Of a DNA stretch of 64,000 nt, positions 25,905 to 34,530 are shown piece after piece. Under the pieces are notes generated by a model. The model made no database searches and was not told the DNA's origin. It worked only from the letters and a program-made list of their open reading frames with translations. The DNA is from G963677325 sp963677325 (GTDB taxonomy: Bacteria; Bacteroidota; Bacteroidia; Bacteroidales; Prolixibacteraceae). A program made the translations under genes and the position numbers. Numbering within the stretch: position 1 is the stretch's first letter; the number at the start of each line of letters is the position of its first letter. The DNA lies in the NCBI GenBank assembly GCA_963677325.2, contig CAXXGM010000014.1, positions 62,001-126,000 on the forward strand, written 5' to 3'.

Positions 25905-25957
25905 TTCCATTCAGCTTTTTTGGAAACCATCAATCAGGAACCATTTAACCTGCTTTT

Positions 25958-26003
25958 AATATTTGAAGTCTCCTGAAAATATTTTGTTGTTTCTTCAAAT
26001 ATT
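25958..26003. terminator. 11-bp inverted repeat downstream of fnr fragment
   Basis: AATATTTGAAG (25958-25968) and CTTCAAATATT (25993-26003) are perfect inverse complements around a 24-nt loop. It lies after the displaced fnr end and before the convergent TonB receptor gene, so it may be the original terminator. The rest of the 25636-26088 gap holds the fnr fragment and short GCTGCAAGATT direct repeats (near 25695 and 25722). Confidence 0.4.
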
Positions 26004-26088
26004 GGTTTATCATGCCGCTTAAGTCCTCAATATAACCTTCGGCTCATTATGATCCTTTTTTTTTCGGTTCTGGCTGTACCTCTTTCCA

Positions 26089-28473
26089 TCAAAATTCCAC
26101 TTGTATTCCGATGGTAGGCAGTATGGTCCCTGAGGTGTTGTTGACACGCCGCAGAACATAGCGGGTTCCGTTATCTGTGGTCAGGAAATGGCCGTTGGCA
26201 TCCTCTTCGCGGACGAGAATATCCTCGGACTGTGATTTGAAATTGTAAACGTTCTGAACATCGAGATAAAATTTCAGGGTCATCTTTTTCATGAAATAAG
26301 CTTTATCAACCCGCAGGTCGAGCTGATGAAAAGCGTTAAAGCGCAGGGTATTAAGCTTTGTGTTGTCAAAATAGGGGCCTCCCTTCGAATCCCAGGCTTC
26401 AATCAGCGACGAACGCTCCATATCATAAGGCGTATAAGGGAGACCGCCTACAAAGCGAAACCGCGATCCAACCTGCCAGTGCTTTTTGAGCGCGACGCTC
26501 CCCGTAAGGCTCAGAATGGACTTGCTGTCCCACGAGGAAACAATGTAATGCCCCTTCCCATCCTGAAACTCACTGCGCACAAGGGTGTAAGACAAATTCA
26601 GGTTATATCCTTTCGGCGAACTGATCCGCGCCTGAAATTCCGCTCCGTAAGCATGTCCCTTCGAAGTTGAAACGACTTCTTCATCACCCACAACCCCATA
26701 GCCGGCTCCTTGGTTGGCAAGTGAAATCTGATCATTCACCGAAAAAGGATAGCTGCCGTAGTTTTTAAAGAATCCTTCCACGGAAAACTGCATGGCTGTC
26801 GCAGGTTTATACTCCAGGCCTCCGATAAGGTGATCGACGGAAATGTATTTTAAATTGTTGTTTTTGTTGACATACACGTCATTCTGCTTATACCCCAGCG
26901 TGGTGTAGGAAGGAAGCTGAAAATAACGGCCCGTATTAAAATTAAGGCTCCATTTCGGGGTGAGCGCGTAAGAAGCGGAAAATCGGGGAGAGAACTGCTC
27001 CAGGGGGTTGCTCATTGACGAAGAATAATCATTGGCATCCATCCTGAATCCCGCGGAAAGGGTTAAACGCTCTTGCATAAACAGATGACTGATCTGCCCG
27101 AAAAAGCCGTATTTCACCAGCGGCAGTCTTGTATGATAATCAACGTTAAGGATGGTGTCTGCATAAAAACGCTTTTGCATCGTGGTATTCAGGTACTCGG
27201 CAAAATCGAGGCTGACTCCCGCAACAGCCTTAAATCCGTTCATGTTCATTACATTTTCAAACCTGATCTTGTTTTCAAGTTCCTGTGAAGAATAATCCAG
27301 TATCTTATTGCTTTCCGAACTGTAATCGTTTTCAAGGTACTTGACAAGCGTGTTTTTCAGCTGGCTGCGGCTGACGGCGAGGGTCTGGTAACTGTTCTCC
27401 CTGAAATGTTTGTAAACGACCCCAAGGCTGTAGCTCCACTGTTTGTTTACGGGAAGCTGGCTCAGGATGTATTTCTGCTGATCGTCGGGATTCTCTATTC
27501 CTGTGTTCAGTTCATTGACATCGATGGCGCCAAGGCCGATAAAAGTAAGTTCGTTTTTCGAATCGAAACGTGTTTTAACTTTAAACTGCATATCGTTGAA
27601 AGTTGGCAGAAAAGGCAGCTGAAGAGCGCTGAACAAAAAAGAAAGGTACGATCGTCTTGCAGAAACGATAAAGGATGTCTTCTCTCCTGCAGGTCCGTCA
27701 ACAGTGGCAGAGATTTCCGAAGCCCCGACACTCCCCCGGAATTTAAGTTTATCCTTATTTCCCTCCACCTGCGTGAATTCAAAAACGCCGCTCAGTGCGT
27801 TACCCCTGTCGGCGGGGAAAGCGCCCGAATAATAGTTCACCTCGCGGATAAAATCAGCATTCAGGATACCGACAGGCCCTCCTGAGGCACCCTGCGTGGC
27901 AAAATGGTTGATGTTCGGCACCTCGATACCGTCGAGGAAGAAACGGCTCTCGGAGGGTCCGCCGCCCCGTATGATGATGTCGTTGCGGTAGGCAGGGGTT
28001 GAAAGTACCCCCGCGAAGGACTGGATCACCCTGGAGACATCGCGGTTGGCGCCGGGACTCTTTTCGATCTCGGCAATACCGATCGTTTTGAGCGACAGCG
28101 GGCTTTCTTCCGTCTTGCGGTAAGGAGAGACTGTCACCGTGACCTCATCAATCTCCACACTGCGCCTTTCCATCTTGATCTCAACATAAGCAGTTTTTAC
28201 ATTGCCAATTTCGAACTCCGGGGAAATTGCGCCCTGGTACCCGATATAGGAAGCCTGCAGGCGTATAAATCCCGGCTCAATGCCGCTGAACTGAAAACTT
28301 CCTGTCGTATCGGTGACCATTCCGGTGTTGGTTCCCGAGATAACCACGCTTACATAAGGCATCGGCTCATTGTTAAAGGCATCAATCACGCGCCCCTTAA
28401 CGTTTCCCTTTTGCGCGCAAACACTACTAACGTATAAAAATAAAAACAAGAATGAGAAAATCAATTTTCGCAT
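26089..28473 (-). CDS. TonB-dependent receptor with carboxypeptidase-regulatory-like domain
   Basis: 794 aa outer-membrane receptor. Signal peptide 1-20 (FLFLFLYVSSVCAQ), then a CarboxypepD_reg-like beta-sandwich (GNVKGRVIDAFNNEPMPYVS), the plug (DVSRVIQSFAGVLSTPAYRN, IIIRGGGPSESRFFLDGIEV) and the barrel ending IGIQVEF with terminal Phe. It lacks the SusC signature and has no SusD partner, so it belongs to the siderophore/small-ligand or ProteinDB-type receptors, not to a glycan pair. Ligand unknown. Its DNA is clearly richer in G+C than neighbours, which creates long antisense reading frames and suggests recent acquisition or a different expression class. Confidence 0.9.
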   Translation of the reverse strand: MRKLIFSFLFLFLYVSSVCAQKGNVKGRVIDAFNNEPMPYVSVVISGTNTGMVTDTTGSFQFSGIEPGFIRLQASYIGYQGAISPEFEIGNVKTAYVEIKMERRSVEIDEVTVTVSPYRKTEESPLSLKTIGIAEIEKSPGANRDVSRVIQSFAGVLSTPAYRNDIIIRGGGPSESRFFLDGIEVPNINHFATQGASGGPVGILNADFIREVNYYSGAFPADRGNALSGVFEFTQVEGNKDKLKFRGSVGASEISATVDGPAGEKTSFIVSARRSYLSFLFSALQLPFLPTFNDMQFKVKTRFDSKNELTFIGLGAIDVNELNTGIENPDDQQKYILSQLPVNKQWSYSLGVVYKHFRENSYQTLAVSRSQLKNTLVKYLENDYSSESNKILDYSSQELENKIRFENVMNMNGFKAVAGVSLDFAEYLNTTMQKRFYADTILNVDYHTRLPLVKYGFFGQISHLFMQERLTLSAGFRMDANDYSSSMSNPLEQFSPRFSASYALTPKWSLNFNTGRYFQLPSYTTLGYKQNDVYVNKNNNLKYISVDHLIGGLEYKPATAMQFSVEGFFKNYGSYPFSVNDQISLANQGAGYGVVGDEEVVSTSKGHAYGAEFQARISSPKGYNLNLSYTLVRSEFQDGKGHYIVSSWDSKSILSLTGSVALKKHWQVGSRFRFVGGLPYTPYDMERSSLIEAWDSKGGPYFDNTKLNTLRFNAFHQLDLRVDKAYFMKKMTLKFYLDVQNVYNFKSQSEDILVREEDANGHFLTTDNGTRYVLRRVNNTSGTILPTIGIQVEF

Positions 28474-28649
28474 AGGATCTATGAATAAATCTGGTGAGTA
28501 AATTTAACAAAAAATCAAACAAATTTGATGAGTAAAAGATCCATTTTCTTGCTCTTAACCATTGATATTCTGTACATTTCACAACCAAACAGATGCCAAT
28601 GCAGAGCATTAACAAACAAACTTCAAGTGTACAGTATCACTGCTTCAAT

Positions 28650-29483
28650 TTAGTCCCTGCCAATTTTTAAAGAAGTCATTGCCAATGAGCCTGCAATAGC
28701 TTTATCATTAAATAATGTGACCTTCTCATCTTCCTCTTTTAATGCAAGAGCATAGAGCAAGGGAAGAAAATGCTCAGGAGTCGGAATGGCCAGATGAAAT
28801 TCTTTACCTTGCGATTCATAGTTTATCAATGATCTATAATCACCCTCAAGGATAAAACGCTTCATTTTTTCTCTTGCTTCCAAAGCCCAGTCATATCCGT
28901 ATTCTGCATCATTTAATTTGTCCCAAGCTACCATCCCAAGATTATGAACCATATTCCCGCTGCCTATAATCAGGACACCCTTATTCCTTAGTGATGAGAG
29001 TTCCCTGGAAAGCTCAAAATGATAAGCCGGTGACTGATAATAATCAAGGCTCATCTCAATTACCGGGATATCGGCATCCGGGAATAGCCTTCTCATGATA
29101 CTCCAGGCCCCATGATCCAATCCCCATTTCTCATCCAACCTGACTTCTGTCTTTTTGATGAGGTCTTTGGTCTCTTTGGCCAGCTCGGGACTACCCGGAG
29201 CCGGATATTGTACTTCAAACAAAGCTTTTGGGAATCCCCCGAAATCATGTATGGTAACGGGATCCTTCATGGCTGTCACCAAAGTTCCCCTTGTTTCCCA
29301 GTGTGCCGAGATAATTAGCGCTGCACTGGGTTTCGGCAATGTCTTTCCCATATCTCGCCATCCAATGGCAAATTCGTTCTCTTCGATAGCATTCATTGGG
29401 CTTCCATGACCTATAAACAGCACAGGCATTCGCTCTGTGCTGTTATGATTCATGGCTATCTTATTCAAATCATTGGTTTTCAT
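28650..29483 (-). CDS. ygiD: YgiD-type class III extradiol dioxygenase (4,5-DOPA dioxygenase family)
   Basis: 277 aa member of the LigB superfamily acting on catechol-like substrates with Fe(II). The N-terminal metal motif is PVLFIGHGSPMNAIEENEF, with further family blocks AALIISAHWETRG, LDHGAWSIMRRLFPDADIPV and LIIGSGNMVHNLGMV, which carry the conserved His residues. Length matches E. coli YgiD (about 262-271). It follows the yceI pseudogene by 33 bp on the same strand and lies in an apparent AraC-yceI-ygiD operon. The physiological substrate in bacteria is uncertain. Confidence 0.9.
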   Translation of the reverse strand: MKTNDLNKIAMNHNSTERMPVLFIGHGSPMNAIEENEFAIGWRDMGKTLPKPSAALIISAHWETRGTLVTAMKDPVTIHDFGGFPKALFEVQYPAPGSPELAKETKDLIKKTEVRLDEKWGLDHGAWSIMRRLFPDADIPVIEMSLDYYQSPAYHFELSRELSSLRNKGVLIIGSGNMVHNLGMVAWDKLNDAEYGYDWALEAREKMKRFILEGDYRSLINYESQGKEFHLAIPTPEHFLPLLYALALKEEDEKVTLFNDKAIAGSLAMTSLKIGRD

Positions 29484-29516
29484 CTGTATTATCCTTTCCT
29501 TTAACCTGAAGTCCTC

Positions 29517-30096
29517 TCACTGTTGTTTTACAAATTGAACTTCAGCATTTATTTTTACTTCATCACCTACCAAAACTCCTCCGGTTTCCAAAGCTGCGTT
29601 CCAGTTCAGGCCCCAGTCTTTCCGGTTGATTTTGCCGCTCAATGAAAAACCTGCCTTTTCATTTCCCCACGGGTCTTTATTCAAACCACCGAATTCCACA
29701 TCCAGTTTCACTTCCTTGCTAATGCCTTTGATGGTAAGATTTCCTTTCAGTTCGTACTGTTCATCATCCACCCTTTTCACTGAGGTCGAATCAAAGGTTA
29801 TTTCCTTGTGATTTTCAACATCGAAGAAATCTGCACTCTTTAAATGAGCATCCCGGTTGTCTTCGTTTGTAAAAAGTGAGGAGGCATCGATGCTCACATG
29901 AACCGAAGCCACGTTGAAATCTGAATCTTTTGCAACTGCTTCCGCAGTAAATTTTCTGAATTCACCTCTTACGTTGGTTATCATCAAATGTTTTACTTTG
30001 AATAAAATTTCACTGTGTGATGGGGTCCAATACCCATTTTGTAGTATTTGCTGTTGAAGTATTTGTTCTCCCCGTTGTAGCAGTTGTAGTTTCCAT
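29517..30096 (-). pseudogene. yceI: YceI family protein, frameshifted near its N-terminus
   Basis: The downstream frame (29987-29517) encodes most of a YceI lipid-binding beta-barrel (MITNVRGEFRKF, IKGISKEVKLDVEFGG, GLNWNAALETGG). The expected N-terminus lies in another frame: a protein beginning at 30096 (METTTATTG; 30120 is also possible) reads ...TTKWVLDPITQ then stop. Removing one C from the four-C run complementary to 30022-30025 gives KWVLDPSHSEILFKVKHLMI, which joins both parts exactly. This is therefore a one-base expansion of a homopolymer: a real frameshift, slippage-controlled expression, or an assembly error. The product would have isoprenoid/amphiphile binding of unknown purpose. 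Confidence 0.82.
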
Positions 30097-30237
30097 TTTT
30101 GTTTCTTTTAAATTATCCATAATTGATTTGTCAAACTCTTTATTTATCAGCCAGATTATCTTGATCAAACTGACAATACAAAGATGCAACCAATGGCCAG
30201 GCAAAGGGTAACACTATTCGGTAAAAGTGTTGTGATA

Positions 30238-31068
30238 TCAGGAAATCATTTTTCCCATCTCCTCCCGGAATTCTGAAGGAGTCTGCCCCGATTTTCTTTT
30301 AAAGGCTGTGGTAAAATAGGATTTCTCGTTATAACCGAGTTCATATCCAATCTCTGAAATGGATTTATCGGTGGAAACCAACAGATTCTTTGCTTCAATC
30401 ATTTTCCTTGTTTCAATGATTTCAGAAACGCTCTGCTGCAGAATATTCTGGCAGATCAGGTTCAGATTTCTGGAAGTCATGAACAATTTCTCCGCATAAA
30501 AGTCAACACCCTCAGGCCTGCGGAAGTTTTCCTCAAGGATTTTCAGGAAGTTTTTAAAAGTAATATTCTGAGTCTTTGCAATAGTACCATCGCCCACCTC
30601 CTGCTTTTTTCTCTCCGTTTCAATCTTGATAAACAATGCACTGAGAAGGTGCCGGATCACGGCAAAATTAGTATCGTCCTGCTGTGTTTCATTGAACATG
30701 AGCTCACATATGGCTGTCATTTCATGGAAACACTGACCTGGCTGCATCTGAAGATTGGCGTTATAATGGTAATAATAATACAAATGGAATGTGATCTCCG
30801 GGATAAACTCGCTCTTAAACCGGATGACCCAAATACTGCTCTTCCCATCTTGAAGCCCGGGCTTCACCCGATGGATTTTACCTTTCGTTACAAAACTAAT
30901 GTAGGGTGCGGTAAGATAACCGGACTCGAAATCGATGAAATGCTCCAGGTTCCCTTCCATTCCGATGAGCAGTTCTTCGTAATCATGGGTATGAGGTTCA
31001 TTGGCCGATGATCCAATCTGCCTCACCTCCTCTTCTCCTATCCTGCCTATGTAAAACAACTGCTCCAT
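30238..31068 (-). CDS. AraC family transcriptional regulator
   Basis: 276 aa. The N-terminal cupin-like sensor (HTHDYEELLIGMEGNLEHFI) is followed by a C-terminal double helix-turn-helix. Its second motif reads SISEIGYELGYNEKSYFTTAFKRKSGQTPSEFR, the AraC family hallmark. It is transcribed toward the yceI-ygiD pair on the same strand with 141 bp between, and probably regulates them. The inducing molecule cannot be inferred. Confidence 0.92.
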   Translation of the reverse strand: MEQLFYIGRIGEEEVRQIGSSANEPHTHDYEELLIGMEGNLEHFIDFESGYLTAPYISFVTKGKIHRVKPGLQDGKSSIWVIRFKSEFIPEITFHLYYYYHYNANLQMQPGQCFHEMTAICELMFNETQQDDTNFAVIRHLLSALFIKIETERKKQEVGDGTIAKTQNITFKNFLKILEENFRRPEGVDFYAEKLFMTSRNLNLICQNILQQSVSEIIETRKMIEAKNLLVSTDKSISEIGYELGYNEKSYFTTAFKRKSGQTPSEFREEMGKMIS

Positions 31069-31180
31069 GGCAGGCTAAGGTAGTTAAAAATTAAAAGAAT
31101 CAGAAGAAAACCGGAAAGATCAATGCCGGGGGCAGGTTATTTCTTCGTGCAGATTATGTAACCAATTGAAACCTGTAAGT

Positions 31181-31945
31181 TTACTGCTCAGAAGCCATCG
31201 TTTTGTTGTTGTGATTGATAACTTCGATCATCAAAACATCATTTCTTGCGATTTTTACCTGTTCAGTCAAAGGTTTTCCTTCCAACACATTAGAATCATT
31301 GAGGGTAATTTTTTCGGGAAGGGATTCTATCAGCTTTTTTAAATAGTTTGATTTTACAGCATAACTGGCATTTTCGGCAGCTGTATACTTGGCAATCATC
31401 ACCCCTACGATATTCCCCTCTTTATCAAATAAAGGGCCGCCGCTATTCCCGGGCTGGATGGGTGCCGATACCTGGTACATGGAATTGTCTCCCTGGTATC
31501 CGGAACTGCAGCTGACAATACCATTGGTCAGTTTAATTTCTTCGCCAAGTTCACTTTTCAATGGGTATCCAAGAGTAAATACATCCTGTCCCACATCCAG
31601 TGCGTCCCAATTTACAGCAAAGGGTACATTTTTAACAAGTTTACAGTCAACTTTTAAGATTGCAAGATCATGTTTCCCATCTTTGGCCACAACAGCAGCT
31701 CTAACGATTTTTTCAAAATCACCATTTATACCCCTTATGTTAACGATCTTTGCATCTTCAATCACATGATGACAGGTAACAATATATCCATTATTTGATA
31801 TCAGAAAGCCTGTACCACTGGCGTATTCTGACATCTGAACAAAATCCTTAGCTGGTGAGTCCGTCAAATCCAATGTGTCTTTCTGTGCAAATATTCCTTC
31901 GGGAATAATGAATAACACTAAGATAAATATTTTTAAAATGTTCAT
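31181..31945 (-). CDS. Secreted trypsin-like serine protease (S1C/HtrA-like, no PDZ)
   Basis: 254 aa with signal peptide (residues 1-20, ending IFAQ). The catalytic triad is visible: His in NGYIVTCHHVIEDAKI, Asp in GKHDLAILKV and Ser in PIQPGNSGGPLFD. The protein stops after the protease domain with a short tail, so the PDZ domains of DegP/HtrA are missing. It probably works in the periplasm in protein quality control or activation. It is a single-gene unit. Confidence 0.9.
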   Translation of the reverse strand: MNILKIFILVLFIIPEGIFAQKDTLDLTDSPAKDFVQMSEYASGTGFLISNNGYIVTCHHVIEDAKIVNIRGINGDFEKIVRAAVVAKDGKHDLAILKVDCKLVKNVPFAVNWDALDVGQDVFTLGYPLKSELGEEIKLTNGIVSCSSGYQGDNSMYQVSAPIQPGNSGGPLFDKEGNIVGVMIAKYTAAENASYAVKSNYLKKLIESLPEKITLNDSNVLEGKPLTEQVKIARNDVLMIEVINHNNKTMASEQ

Positions 31946-32050
31946 AATAAGTTCAGGCGCTTAAAATGGCGCTCATTCCAAGAGAAAAAAAAGCATATGA
32001 CTTAATGGTCCAAACCTATTAAATAATTGTAATGATTACAAAATATTTAT

Positions 32051-32170
32051 ATGAAATTTGAGAAAGAAGCATTAATTAGAATGATTACAGATAATGAATG
32101 CAGTAATCTATCCGGCAGATTATTCGCATACTCTTATGGATTTTTAAATACATTAAGGGTTGAGGAATAA
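32051..32170 (+). CDS. Possible small ORF, 39 aa
   Basis: An ATG-to-TAA frame in the 382 bp gap before the hig locus encodes MKFEKEALIRMITDNECSNL and a further 19 residues ending TLRVEE. It has no homology I recognise and no clear ribosome binding site, but it is a compact frame in AT-rich DNA upstream of a toxin-antitoxin operon. It could equally be chance. The remainder of 31946-32278 shows nothing I can name. Confidence 0.25.
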   Translation: MKFEKEALIRMITDNECSNLSGRLFAYSYGFLNTLRVEE

Positions 32171-32278
32171 GGATATGATTTAAGGAAACAATGTTGTCGA
32201 CATAGGTAGTCATACAATCACGATCTTTTTAGAATCAATTTATGAAAATTACTGAAGAATATTTAAATTGATAATAAG

Positions 32279-32293
32279 TTCCCAAACTGGGAA
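32279..32293. promoter_or_regulatory. Palindromic operator upstream of higBA
   Basis: TTCCCA-AAC-TGGGAA is a perfect 6+6 inverted repeat lying just upstream of a TATCTTTA element (32302-32309, one mismatch from the -7 consensus) and 35 bp before the higB start. It is the expected place for HigA dimers to bind and repress the operon. Confidence 0.55.
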
Positions 32294-32327
32294 TTATTTT
32301 ATATCTTTACTTCCGTAATGAGTTAAA

Positions 32328-32636
32328 ATGGAAAGAATTTTTGCAAAAAGTACCTTGAGAGCTTTTTGGGAAAAGCATCCTGATTCAGAGCAGTATTTGA
32401 AAATATGGTTGAAAATATGGTACGAAACGTCCATGAACTCAGATTGAGGATCTCCCAACGACGTCAAGGGAACTTATGGAAGTGCAAGTATTTTAAAGGA
32501 TAACAGAATTGTTTTTAACATTAAAGGTAATTTCTACAGATTGATTGCCAAATTTAATTTTGAGAAACAACTGATTTTTATCCGGTTTATTGGAACTCAT
32601 TCGGAGTATGACAGGGTGAATGCAAATACAATTTAA
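32328..32636 (+). pseudogene. higB: HigB-type toxin inactivated by nonsense codon and 12-bp duplication
   Basis: The frame reads a HigB-like mRNA interferase from start to finish: STLRAFWEKHPDSEQ, then SPNDVKGTYGSASILKDN, then VFNIKGNFYRLIAKF and FIRFIGTHSEYDRV. It is interrupted by TGA at 32445-32447, where the family usually has Trp, consistent with TGG changed to TGA. In addition the 12 bases at 32397-32408 are repeated at 32409-32420, giving LKIWLKIW in place of a single LKIW. Both changes fall in the N-terminal third. The antitoxin gene 10 bp downstream is intact. Confidence 0.87.
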
Positions 32637-32645
32637 AAAGAACAA

Positions 32646-33011
32646 ATGAATCTGAAACCAATAAAAACAGAGAACGATTATCAGAAAGCGTTAAAAAGGC
32701 TGGAAGAAATATTTGACGCAAAGATCGGAACAGCCGAGAGCGATGAAACTGATATACTAGGATTAATGATAGACGATTATGAGAAAAAACATTATCCAAT
32801 TGAAGCTCCCGATCCGATTGAAGCTATTAAAATCAGAATGGAAGAGCTGAATCTCAAACAAAAAGATTTGGCTGATGCTCTGGGAGGAAAAAACAGGGTT
32901 TCTGAGATTCTTAACCGCAAACGGAAATTAACGCTTGAAATGATCAGGAAACTAACATCAAAATTGAATATCTCAGCGGGAGTATTAGTAAATGACTATG
33001 AATTGAAATGA
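32646..33011 (+). CDS. higA: HigA antitoxin, XRE-type DNA-binding protein
   Basis: 121 aa. The N-terminal half is the HigA-specific extension (TENDYQKALKRLEEIFDAKI, ILGLMIDDYEKKHYPIEAPD). The C-terminal half is an HTH_3 domain (LKQKDLADALGGKNRVSEIL). It follows the disabled higB by 10 bp, and the order toxin-antitoxin is normal for hig loci. It would still bind the palindrome at 32279-32293. An intact antitoxin without toxin could act as an anti-addiction or stand-alone regulator. Confidence 0.93.
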   Translation: MNLKPIKTENDYQKALKRLEEIFDAKIGTAESDETDILGLMIDDYEKKHYPIEAPDPIEAIKIRMEELNLKQKDLADALGGKNRVSEILNRKRKLTLEMIRKLTSKLNISAGVLVNDYELK

Positions 33012-33020
33012 AAAGGGCAA

Positions 33021-33051
33021 TTGGGCTATCAACTTAATTTTTATATTTTTG
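33021..33051 (+). promoter_or_regulatory. Promoter of the PL6-like lyase gene
   Basis: TTG (33021-33023), a 20 bp spacer and TATTTTTG (33044-33051) match the Bacteroidota promoter pattern. Transcription would begin about 30 bp before the ATG at 33089. Confidence 0.6.
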
Positions 33052-33088
33052 ACCTTGGTATTAAGAGAAAATAATTAAAAGAGTTCCA

Positions 33089-34489
33089 ATGGCCTTTGAA
33101 AGAAAATTTTTACATCTGTTGTGTCTGATAATTGTGTTAGGGGTACCTGGAGTCACCACTAAATTCGTTCAGGCAGAAATTATTCATGTCAGCTCGGCTG
33201 ATGAAGCCAAAGCCGCATTACAAAGAGCTCAGCCTGGTGACGAAATCGTCCTTGCCAAAGGTTCGTATCCCGATTTCAAATTGAACCTCGCAGTTAACGG
33301 GGAGGTCGATCGGCCAATCGTGTTCCGGGCAGAATCGCCGGGTCAGGCTATTTTGACAGGACAAACCGAGCTGGATTTCACCGGCAGTTATATAGAAATA
33401 CGGGACTTGGTTTTGAACAACTGCGAACTCGTGAAAGCAAAACGCGGTGTCATTCAATTCGATCATAGTTCACATTGCAGGCTCACCGGCTGCCGGTTTG
33501 AGCACATAAAGCCGGGATATTACTCGACGGTGAATTTTAAGAACAGGGCTTGCGATAACCGGGTTGACCATTGCCGTTTCATCGATATACAGTATCGCTC
33601 AATCATTGTGCTGATTGATGACAATTCGCTTCGTGAAGGCCCTCCGGCTAGAAATCGCATCGATCATAATTTATTCCAGGATGTGCCTGAAATGAAAGCA
33701 AACGGGGCCGAAACAGTTCAGCTTGGTCAGTCCGCTATTCCTTATGCTGATCTTTTTACTGAAACATTGGTTGAAAACAATCTGTTTCTGCGCTGCGATG
33801 GTGAGGATGAAATCATCAGCGTTAAATCCACCGGAAATACAATCCGTAATAACATTTTTAGGGATTGCAAAGGGGAAATAGTCAACAGGACCGGCCATGA
33901 AAATATTTTCGATGGAAACAGATTTGAAAACTGCAGCGGGGGCATCCGGCTCTCCAATCATGGTCACACGGTAACCAATAATGTGATGATCGGCTGCAAG
34001 GAAACAGGCATTATTCTCTACTATGGTACTCCGGACACAAAGCATCCAGCCGCCTATCTTCCAGTTTATGGCTGCGTTGTCACCAACAATACCATTGCAG
34101 ATTGTGGCCAGTATGGAATAATATTGGGGCCCAATCGAAATTCGCGGCATGTGCAGGAGCGGTGGGGCAAAGCACCTTACTTTGCCAATCCGGTCATGGA
34201 ATGTACAATAGCCCCTCACGAGAACAGGATTGCTAAAAACATTATTACCGGATCCAGTGGAGTTTTGCTTAAACTAAACGAAACGCCTGACAATACGATT
34301 AAAGACAATTGGTTGTATGCTACAGGCAAAGCGGTGATTGGCGATACCGATGAGCAATCACTCACTGGAGAGCCAAGTTTTATCAATGCAGCAAAAGGAG
34401 ATTATCGTCTCTCCCCTGCAAGTCCTGCCCGCACAGCTGGTCTTGGCGCTGCAGCCGACCTTTTTTCTGCCGGACCCGATAGCAAGTGA
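33089..34489 (+). CDS. Polysaccharide lyase family 6-like beta-helix enzyme (chondroitinase B/alginate lyase type)
   Basis: 466 aa. Signal peptide (about 1-29), then a right-handed parallel beta-helix with repeated N-x-I/F turns (RIDHNLFQDV, VENNLFLRCDG, IRNNIFRDCKG, NIFDGNRFENC). The PL6 active-site neighbourhood is present: NGAETVQLGQS, GEDEIISVKS with the conserved Lys, and NRTGH in the place of the catalytic Arg segment. PL6 enzymes cleave alginate or dermatan/chondroitin sulfate by beta-elimination. It has its own promoter and no Sus partner nearby, so it may supply products to transporters elsewhere. Confidence 0.83.
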   Translation: MAFERKFLHLLCLIIVLGVPGVTTKFVQAEIIHVSSADEAKAALQRAQPGDEIVLAKGSYPDFKLNLAVNGEVDRPIVFRAESPGQAILTGQTELDFTGSYIEIRDLVLNNCELVKAKRGVIQFDHSSHCRLTGCRFEHIKPGYYSTVNFKNRACDNRVDHCRFIDIQYRSIIVLIDDNSLREGPPARNRIDHNLFQDVPEMKANGAETVQLGQSAIPYADLFTETLVENNLFLRCDGEDEIISVKSTGNTIRNNIFRDCKGEIVNRTGHENIFDGNRFENCSGGIRLSNHGHTVTNNVMIGCKETGIILYYGTPDTKHPAAYLPVYGCVVTNNTIADCGQYGIILGPNRNSRHVQERWGKAPYFANPVMECTIAPHENRIAKNIITGSSGVLLKLNETPDNTIKDNWLYATGKAVIGDTDEQSLTGEPSFINAAKGDYRLSPASPARTAGLGAAADLFSAGPDSK

Positions 34490-34530
34490 GGCAGCAACGC
34501 CATAAAATATTCAATTTCTTTCACTTAGAT

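Noticed and set aside
27406..27885. 159-codon plus-strand reading frame
   Set aside because: It is antisense to the TonB receptor plug/barrel in GC-rich DNA, and its protein shows no family features.
30010..30204. Independent small gene
   Set aside because: Its last residues (TTKWVLDP) are the N-terminus of YceI; it belongs to the frameshifted gene.
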